Of a stretch of 64,000 nucleotides of DNA, positions 56,601-64,000 are shown in pieces (positions within the stretch are counted from its first letter, which is position 1; each line of letters opens with the position of its first letter). This DNA comes from Rhizopus arrhizus (Eukaryota > Mucoromycota > Mucoromycetes > Mucorales > Rhizopodaceae), in assembly GCA_024220505.1 (NCBI GenBank), contig JAKZZE010000012.1, positions 1,550,001-1,614,000 of the forward strand, in the 5' to 3' direction. Under the pieces are notes generated by a model. That model saw only the letters and a list, made by a program, of their open reading frames with translations. It did no database searches and was not told the origin of the DNA. Both the position numbers and the translations under genes were made by a program.

Positions 56601-58786
56601 CATCAAACACAATTGCAATACTTTGAATTGTTGACATCATTATTTGAACCTGAAGAATATGCTACCTTAATTCCTAGTGTTGAAATACTCGTGAGGGATT
56701 ATGCATTGCCTGTGCATGTGGCCATGACATTCAATCGACCCAAAACTCAGCATGCCATTCGTTCTAATATGGAGACCCCTATTGTTGAAAAAGAGATTTG
56801 GACACCCTTCAGACCTGTCATTGACGCCTTGCCTACTATGTTAGACATTCCTGCTATACCAAATATCTTTACATCAGAATTCTACTTTATGTTTTGGCAA
56901 TTAAGTCTATACGATATCCACTGCCCCATCAATCATTATGAAGCAGCCATCAGACGACATATGGACATGATTCGACAATGCCAAGATGTCCGCTCTTCCT
57001 TTTATCAAAGCAATCGACCTTCTGTTGTCAGTAAAGCCGAACGACAAGCACAAGCCTCTCTTGATATGCTCAACGAGGACCTTCCTCGACACCAAGCTCA
57101 CGTAGAAAAGGTGATGACAATTCTCAAAGATTCACAATCAAGATGGTTCCCTAGCTCCATGCAGCGTCAAGCTTTGATATCCAATGTACTTCAACACTGC
57201 ATCCTACCACGCAGCAAGATTTCTGAAGTCGATGCTGCCTTTTGCTATGAATTTGCTATGCTTATGCATAAAATCAATACAGTCAACTTTTCAAGCTTAA
57301 CTTTATTTGACAAAGTGCTTTCAGATAGCTTACCAGCAGACTTTATTGCGTTCTCTGAATATGAAACAACCATTCACTCCAGATTTATTTTTAAGGCACT
57401 CTCCAAGATGGGAGATTGGCATAAAGACGAGAAACTTTATCTCAAGGGAGCCCATGGTGACGGTCTGATTGGATTCCAAAAGAACTGGAATGCAGATGCA
57501 TCACAAGGTGTGGCCAAGGAAGATTTGCTAAGCTTTACAGAATTCCAACGTGTGCTGTACAAATGGCACTTTAAATCTTGTCTTGCGATTGAACAAGCGC
57601 TTAAATCGGGTGAGTCTCATTTGATCAAGAATGCCTTCCTTGTCCTCCGACAATTTATGCCTTGCTTTCCTGCCGTTGTGGATCATGGTAATAGCATTAT
57701 TAAGATTGTGAAGCGATTGTCTGAGGAAGAAAAACGTGGTAATATCAAAGTGCTTGCTCGCAGTTACATTGGTCTTGTTGCAAGATATAAGAATTCTTGG
57801 ACAACAAAAAATGCCTTCTTGGGTCTTAAGGAACCTAGCCCACCCGCTCAACCTCCAGCAGTTGCTAGCAATAGTAATGCAACAACGCCAAGCGCAACTA
57901 CAGAAACCAAAACAATATCAAAGAATGAGGTAAAATCATCCTCATCGTCACAAATTGAGAACGAGAAGGAAGAGAAAAAACGCGAAATGATCGAGCCAAA
58001 TGGTCGGATCTCTTCTAGCTCTAGTCCATCTCGACGTAGCGAAAGACCTTCAGCCGATTCACCTTCATCAACAACAGAAAGAAAGCGATCACGGGAGGCA
58101 GAGCCTCGTGAAAGTGATAAGGCTCAGCGTACTGATGAGTCTGGTGGACGACACCGAACAACCTCAGGTTCTCTCAGGGATACCAAGGATGACAGATCAA
58201 GATCCTCTCGAGTAGCGGAGGAATCATCATCCAGACCAAGTGAAAGTAGTAGCAGTAGACATTACGATGATCGCAGTAGCCGACCTAGTGATACAAGTAA
58301 CAGTCGACATAATGATGAACGCACTTCAAGCAGTCGATTGAATGAGCCTACTAGCAATACTCGATATAGCGATGATCGTAATAGCAGCAGTCGATTGAAT
58401 CCACCTGTAGGTAACAGCAGCAGTGACCCTCGTGCCTCTTCCTCAGTGAGAAGTTCAAAGAGAGTCTTGGAAGATCGTGAGCGTGAAAGAAGTGAACGAC
58501 CTGAGAAACGAAGGTAATAAAAGAAAAAGAAGAAAGGAATTTGTCTTTTATTTACAATCTTTATACTAAAAGTACGGCCAGGGATATAAGAGATGAAAGA
58601 GGAGGTCGCGATGATAGAGACAGATTAAGAAGAACGGATCGATTGGATGACAGACGTATAGATGACAGACGCATGGACGATAGACGTATGGACGATAGAA
58701 GAATGGACGATAGAAGATTTGATGAACGTAGGTTGCATGATCGACGTGATCGTGATAGAGACCACCGCAGCAGCAGAAGACGTTAA
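53681..58786 (+). CDS. THO2: THO complex subunit 2
   Basis: The largest subunit of the nuclear THO/TREX complex, which couples transcription to mRNA export. The start [20 protein letters not shown] (53681) is followed by five or so short exons ([39 protein letters not shown]). A long exon (about 55053-58513) follows, containing [55 protein letters not shown] and [20 protein letters not shown]. The C-terminal region after about 57840 is Ser/Arg/Glu-rich and disordered. The stop at 58515 appears to lie in an intron (58514-58572). Splicing gives [14 protein letters not shown] and a [10 protein letters not shown] repeat tail ending RSSRRR at 58786. Predicted length is about 1,550 residues. Confidence 0.9.
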
Positions 58787-59123
58787 AAAAAGAAACATTG
58801 ATCTCATTTGTTTGTAAAAGCTTAAAAAGAATAAATTTTTTCTTGATTTTGTGTAAATATAAATACAATCATACTCGTTGTGTTTAAGTCGAGTAAGTTT
58901 ATTAAAGTGCTAGTGTTTACCAAATAAATGACAATGTAGAACCCCTGAAATGAGAAAATGTACCTGACTTGATGAAAGAGCAAGGGCAGTAATTAGGAAT
59001 GACCTTTTTTGTAACATATCTTATTACAGCTTAAAAATCTTAATGACAATTGATGCTCATATAGAAGGTCTCACTTGAACATTTAATAATTCGGAGGAGC
59101 AAGTAGCCAAGATTTATATCAGC
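58787..59123. other. Spacer between THO2 and a transposon relic
   Basis: AATAAA at about 58830 probably ends THO2 transcripts. The remainder may be the degraded left end of the mariner element; no inverted repeat was identified. Confidence 0.45.
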
Positions 59124-59870
59124 TTGATGTCAACCATGCGTGAAACGATTAATGATGAAGCAGATAACGAACAAAATGCAATTAAAAAGAACGAGAAAAT
59201 CAAAGCACAAGGTTTTTCTAAATGCTTTGCAAGTAATAGTGCAGCAAATAATAATTCCAAAAAGTCAATATCTTACAGATCATACATTAACAAGCAAGTT
59301 GACGATTTTATCTCTTTGATAATTGAGGTTGCTTCCATAAAGGATGCCGCGTCAAGAACAGATATTATACTTTCTACTGCATATTGTTTTCGAATTATAT
59401 GGAATGAAGATCAAGAAGTTCTTGAAGAGAAGAAAAGAAATTATACTAAAAAGGTCTCCTTGAAAGTGGAGCGCGCATTGTTTATTGTGAAACCTGTTGG
59501 CAATTCTGTACTCATGACTTTAGAACAGATGAGAGAAAATTCGATTGAAAATTATCCATAAAATTCTATTTCCAAAACACAATTGCATTGCCTCATTTAA
59601 GGGTAATGCGCTTTAGGTTTAAAGAAACTAGAAAAACTTACTGAGTATCTTAATTCAGACGAAATTCTCTTAACAAGAAAAACCACATTTCAATCACGAC
59701 TAGACGATAAGAGCATGGGCTTTGAGATGAACTGCGTCTTTATTGAAGATGATGTTTTCAACCTTCATGTCAATCGTAAGCGGCTGGTCGAATCTGCGAA
59801 AGCTAGGGGTTTGAAAAAATATACAAAAAAAGGGAACGACAGATACTTTCTCTCTACGCAATAATACAGA
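59124..59870 (+). pseudogene. Tc1/mariner-type transposase relic
   Basis: A 145-codon frame (59124-59561) followed by a second frame (about 59610-59865) gives LKKLEKLTEYLNSDEILLTR, QSRLDDKSMGFEMN and CVFIEDDVFNLHVNRKR. The last block aligns with CYVFINEAGSNMHIRRNFG of the relic at 4257 and normal VFIDEAGFNLH, the first catalytic Asp region. The Asp is Glu here. The later DDE blocks are missing; sequence passes through an A32 tract at about 59889-59920 into the Fanzor relic. The N-terminal frame lacks a recognisable HTH, so part of it may belong to another protein. Confidence 0.6.
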
Positions 59871-59888
59871 ATAAAAAGACATTGCTCA

Positions 59889-59891
59889 ATG

Positions 59892-59920
<29 letters not shown>
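59889..59920. repeat. Poly-A tract
   Basis: About 32 consecutive A residues between the transposase and Fanzor relics. Confidence 0.85.
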
Positions 59921-59922
<2 letters not shown>

Positions 59923-59959
59923 GTCAGGATGAAAAGTATGACCGTGAAACAAAAGTAGC

Positions 59960-61859
59960 AAAATTAAAAGGAAAGAAGAAGTGATTAGAATCCGAGAAGC
60001 AATATAAAAAAGGGATTCTCAAGTATAGCAAATGTGGCAAATATGAATGCAAGAATTCAAGATCCAAAGAATGCGAATATTATAACAAAGCCATGGATGA
60101 AACGATGGTAGAAAATCAGGGCAATAGCTTTGAATGATATACAAAAAAGATTTACCTGTCATCTGTTGTATGGCCACAGTATCAAGACGTTTTCATTGAG
60201 CATGCTCTCAGACTATCTGACTTTATTGGAAACATACTATTTAGAGCTGAATTATTTGTCAATCTTATGCCTTAATAGGAATTGAATACCAAGACTATTA
60301 ATCAATTGTCTGTTGGATATTGCTGGCAAGGATTGCTGAAAGACAAATTTTTATGGCCAATTTGCCTGGATTTGATTTCTTCAAATGATAAACCAAACCA
60401 ATTACATTTGCAGCAAATTAGAAGAACAAACGATCATGGCACCTACAACTGAGAACTTGTCTGTTGCTTCTGCCCGATTTATATCGATATTGGCATATAT
60501 TGCTGGCCAAATCGGACAAGAGGCCAAAAATTGCACAGATCGGGAATCCATGCCACGGCTAATTAGCTTTTTTCCAATCTTGCATTTCAAGTTGAGATAT
60601 ATAACAATAAATACCAAAGTATCGGCAAGTAGCACTAAACAATTAAATGTCAGTATGAATGGTTACAATGACAGGCTCAGAATGTTTTATACTACTTTTG
60701 ATGTCAGTAAACTTGGCTATAAAAGGCATATATATATACATAGGCATTATGCTCATCAACTTGGATGTATCTTGTGCTCTATATTAATTCTTACAAGAAA
60801 TACTAGTCTAAATGACCTACAATAGGAATCTGAACACGGGAAGGGTACATATTTCCTGTCAAGTTGAGATAGATGACTTTGGTGCTTGCCTCCTCTTTGC
60901 CAGACCCAATAAAGATAAAAGTAATGAAATTAAGTTGGAACAAGAAAACTTTAATGAAAATGGTTCTAATCAGATACAAAGATGCAGTTCAGAAGAAAGG
61001 AGACGTTATACAGGTTTCTACCGTAGACAAAGATATGTGAATAATTTAAAGATAGAAAAAGGTATAAAAGAAATTGAAACTAGCCTTTCAAGTGTTTTCA
61101 CACTTGAAGAATTGAACCATCTGTTTGAATTCTATGAATTCAAGTTTGCGCTTTTCAGGTTCCATGATTATCAAGTTCATTAGAGAGCCAATGATGAAAT
61201 GGCAAATATTCTTGTTGATGGTGGTAAGAAATACAACAAAAGAAAAGAAAACAGACAGGGTAAAACAGAAGGAGAAGAAGATCAAGAAGATCTGAAAAGA
61301 ATGAAAAACAAAGAAATGCTTTGTCAAGAAGATACTTAGAAAAAGGCGTCAAAAAGGAAGACTGTCTGTCGTCAGTTGCCCACAAAGTTTAAACAATCTG
61401 AAACTCTTACCACCGGCAATGCTTGGAGAAATGAAGAAGAAGGATGACATTTCCATGAAAAATATCACCAGCATTCTGTACAGCAAGCTACTTGAACGAC
61501 AAAACCAAATTCAACATGCATTAGTAGATATAAATGAATGCTTGATTTCCTAAGCACGTTTTCATTCGAATCATCATTCAACTTCATCCTAACTTATTAA
61601 TCTGAAATAGGTTTATAATATCTGTTGTACAAGAAAACTATAACGAAAAAAACTCGAGCATAAAAGTAAGCTAGCCAATAGTATTCTGGATTGTAAAGCC
61701 TGCGGAGTGCTTTGGCAACGCAACATTAATACGAGCAAGAATATGCTTGATATTGCAAATTATGTTTTCGAAAACAAAGGGTGTCCAGAAGCTTTTACAA
61801 GAAAAATTGCTGTAGAGGAAACAGTCTATCTTTCAGAGGTTCAGATATTTGTATTATAA
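59960..61859 (+). pseudogene. Degenerate Fanzor (eukaryotic TnpB-like RNA-guided nuclease)
   Basis: Reading across frames gives an ordered Fanzor-type protein. An N-terminal Cys-bearing part reads ILKYSKCGKYECKNSRSKEC, then MDETMVENQGNSFE, YLSSVVWPQYQDVFIEHALR and LSDFIGNILFRAELFVN. A middle part reads FKLRYITINTKV, IDDFGACLLFARPNK and RCSSEERRRYTGFYRRQRYV. Then come LNHLFEFYEFKFALFRFHDY and RANDEMANILVDGGKKYNKR. A RuvC-like part follows (GEMKKKDDISMKN, IQHALVDINECLIS). The terminal zinc-ribbon half is CKACGVLWQRNINTSKNML (61692 onward). That is the CxxC plus R(D)xNxxxN signature of TnpB/Fanzor; the usual Asp is Asn. At least six stops or frame changes and loss of the first zinc CxxC and of the DPGRR-type RuvC-I block make it inactive. 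Confidence 0.75.
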
Positions 61860-62080
61860 TGGCAAGTTCATAATAAGATGATTTGTAATTTCATAGAAAG
61901 TACTAATTTATTATATTTTATCATTCAACCATCAAAATTTTACAATTATTATCATAAAATTATCTCAATTTGCTATACCTCTTTTCTCAATTATTTTTAC
62001 ATTTTTGTGAAATACTTGAAAAATACAGTATATGATATACCTTTTCGCTTTCTATAGGATTTACCTTATTTGTAAGTCCT
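61860..62080. other. AT-rich segment downstream of the Fanzor relic
   Basis: Extremely AT-rich, no coding. In intact Fanzor loci the guide (omega) RNA usually lies at or beyond the ORF end, so this is where a relic of it would sit; nothing structured was recognised. Confidence 0.3.
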
Positions 62081-63170
62081 CGCTATGCACCACGACAGCA
62101 AGCAACACCAATAACGTCAGGCAGACTTAGCTACTGCCCATGCTGAGATATTCAAGTTACAACAAGAGAATACCTTCTTACGGAAACAACTTGCTCCGAA
62201 GCCATCAACCACAGATAACCCACCTTCTTCATCTGGATGCACCACGCGGCCTACCGGTCTCTCCCTGTCTTATAGCTCTCCCTACAATCTAAGCGCCCCA
62301 TCGCCTAACAATGCTCCCCTTTCTCCGCCTAATACTGCTAGCTTAAACGCGATAATATCCAATCTAGCCTGACTGATATCGCCAGGCAATTCTCTTCATA
62401 TCCTGAACCAATAGACTTTAAACTCATCCATGTACCCGTTCGACACCGCCCCCTCTACAACAATTGCGCTCCAACCTTCGCAGATTACACATTAACATCC
62501 GTCGAATTCGGGATATTCATTATTCAGATAGAAATTTAGTCAGCTTCCTTATCCACATTAGTTATGAAGCCGAAATTCGTTCACAATTGTGCAAATTCAA
62601 CATCACAGTCCGTGACGATTTCGATCCTTTAGACCCTTCAATCATTCGCGACCCTACTCTTGTCAATAAACACATTGACTGTAAAGTACAACATACTCGC
62701 AAAGCATTCCTCTATCGAATCTGCATCGCCCTGCAGCGGTTCAAGGCTCCTACTTACAATACTATTGCCAACTTCTTTATCCAGTTTGGTCTTATTAACT
62801 TCGAAGACTTAGTGTCGTATGATCTTGCCCCACCATATAAGTACCGCACAGAACACATCCTTGACCATGCATAGACTCCGAGAAATAATGTCCAACGTGT
62901 TTACCCAACCGCTTGTGCCATCCTTTATGAACCTAACTATCTACTTTTCTCAAAGAATCTGTCTACATCGTCAGCCCACCTCGGGCAAAGATTGTTCCAG
63001 AGCCCACATTGATATCTATGACATATCTTTCCTTACTCGTTCACTTTCTTTTTCTGCCCTTGCTGCCGTAAGCGATTTTTAGCTTATTTTACGTCTCATT
63101 TGATCTGACCTGTGCAATCATGGGGTCTTGAAACACCGCGTGCTCATTTAAGCCTTTAAATAAAATATAT
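62081..63170 (+). mobile_element. Dispersed 1.1 kb repeat, copy B (putative LINE ORF1)
   Basis: Second copy of the repeat at 1281-2370, same orientation. Its best frame (62464-62874) reads MRSNLRRLHINIRRIRDIHY, then LCKFNITVRDDFDPLDPSII, then SYDLAPPYKYRTEHILDHA, with fewer breaks than copy A. The upstream part has frameshifts. The ends correspond to those of copy A and are followed by AT-rich single-copy DNA. Confidence 0.75.
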
Positions 63171-63284
63171 TATTAAACGTATATGGATTACGCGCAATTG
63201 ATTGTTACAGCATAATAATTTTATTCAAGCAAAGCCTGTCACTTTTTTGTTTTTTTCTTTTTTTATCAAAACTTTTTACAGTTC

Positions 63285-64000
63285 ATGTTTAAAAAATCTT
63301 CTCGTACAAAGAACATTCGAAGAAAAATAGAAGTTACAGACGATGAGCCCACAGCAACAGAAGAAGAAGGTACTTGTGAAATGCTTTAATTGAAAATTTG
63401 TGTTAATTTGAAATAATAGTGGTAATCAAAAAGACAATCACATCATTAGCAGAAAAGAAAAAGAAGAAAGAAGCTAAAAAGGCAATTCCTGCCTTAAGCT
63501 TTGATCAAGAAGTAAAAAAAAAAGTAATACCAAAATTGCGTTTTCTCTAAAGCAGATGTATTACAGGAAAATGAAGAAGAATTTCAAATAAAGAAAACAA
63601 ACAAAGGGCGAAAACTTCAAATAAGAGAGTATGTATTTTCAAAATCGTAACAAAAGAGACTAACTTTCTTTTCCTTGTTAGAGATTTGATTCAGTTGAAT
63701 GATCAGCCAGAAATAGTAACAAGTAGCTATGATGCAGAAACATTAAACAAACTTCGTGCAGCCACTCCCAGCATAAGATCTGTTTCTAGTGGAGATGCTT
63801 TATTACACGAAAAATTTCCCTCTGTTGTTAATCCAACTATACAAACGACCGGAATACCCGATGCAAGTGCCATTTTAGCAGCTAAAAAGAAACGGGAACA
63901 GATGAGAAAGGGATTTACAATTACAGAACAGGATGATGGGTTTATACCCCTGGATGATAGCAATGAGACGGTAAAAGATATATAGTCTAATCTATATATA
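63285..64000 (+). CDS. GCFC2/PAXBP1-like splicing-associated protein, 5-prime part
   Basis: Begins MFKKSSRTKNIRRKIEVTDD (63285), the basic N-terminus typical of GCFC-family proteins (FRKxxxRxIRRK). Exons continue with VIKKTITSLAEKKKKKEAKK, ENEEEFQIKKTNKGRKLQIR, DLIQLNDQPEIVTSSYDAET and LNKLRAATPSIRSV. The signature GIPDASAILAAKKKREQMRK follows, then DGFIPLDDSNET. Three short introns are seen, near 63371, 63513 and 63629. Coding seems to continue through a GTAAAA donor at about 63970 beyond the window, so the gene is partial. The C-terminal GCFC domain is not present here. The role in spliceosome disassembly/U2 function is known for relatives and inferred here. Confidence 0.75.

Noticed and set aside
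58515..58517. Apparent THO2 stop codon
   Set aside because: It lies right after a GT donor; splicing continues into an in-frame charged tail, so it is probably intronic.
1..64000. CRISPR array or prokaryotic operon structure
   Set aside because: No regularly spaced identical repeats with unique spacers; genes have introns and eukaryotic families throughout.

Overview
The window looks like nuclear DNA of an early-diverging fungus, most likely a Mucorales species close to Rhizopus. Genes are AT-rich and split by many short (about 45-60 nt) GT-AG introns. The protein set is fungal, and the repeats belong to LINE and Tc1/mariner families that I recall as common in Mucorales. Assignments come from reading the sequence and from remembered family features; no database search was made.

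Layout. 1-8.0 kb is a repeat graveyard: a reverse-strand LINE reverse transcriptase relic, one copy of a 1.1 kb repeat that recurs at 62.1-63.2 kb, and a broken Tc1/mariner transposase. 8.0-11.4 kb holds a GH28 pectinase and, convergent to it, a CHERP-like CID/RS splicing protein. 11.5-18.7 kb is a nested transposon complex. Its core is a TIR-bounded element (13.82-17.60 kb) with a truncated DDE transposase and a multi-exon cargo gene bearing a PD-(D/E)XK nuclease-like signature. LINE insertions with readable 14-bp target duplications surround it. 18.7-27 kb is a run of reverse-strand genes: aminodeoxychorismate synthase, AP-2 sigma, a cytochrome P450 and a B-box/DUF2009 protein. 27-30.8 kb is mostly repeats. 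30.9-45.6 kb holds TIM13, a YANK-type kinase, a VPS9-ankyrin-PX-BAR protein resembling yeast Vrl1, a G-alpha subunit and DNA2. 45.7-47.4 kb is a decayed ERB1/BOP1 copy. 47.8-58.8 kb holds a Clg1-like cyclin, BET1, a GH16 glucanase-like gene, a small membrane protein and THO2. 59.1-61.9 kb is a degenerate mariner transposase followed by a degenerate Fanzor (eukaryotic TnpB-like RNA-guided nuclease) relic. The window ends inside a GCFC2/PAXBP1-like gene.

Most host genes are unrelated housekeeping genes (vesicle traffic: AP-2 sigma, BET1, Vrl1-like; RNA processing: CHERP-like, THO2, GCFC-like; DNA replication: DNA2; signalling: G-alpha, kinase, cyclin). The most unusual content is mobile DNA: two mariner-related loci, each associated with a different nuclease-like cargo (Fanzor and PD-(D/E)XK). 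Both are broken here.
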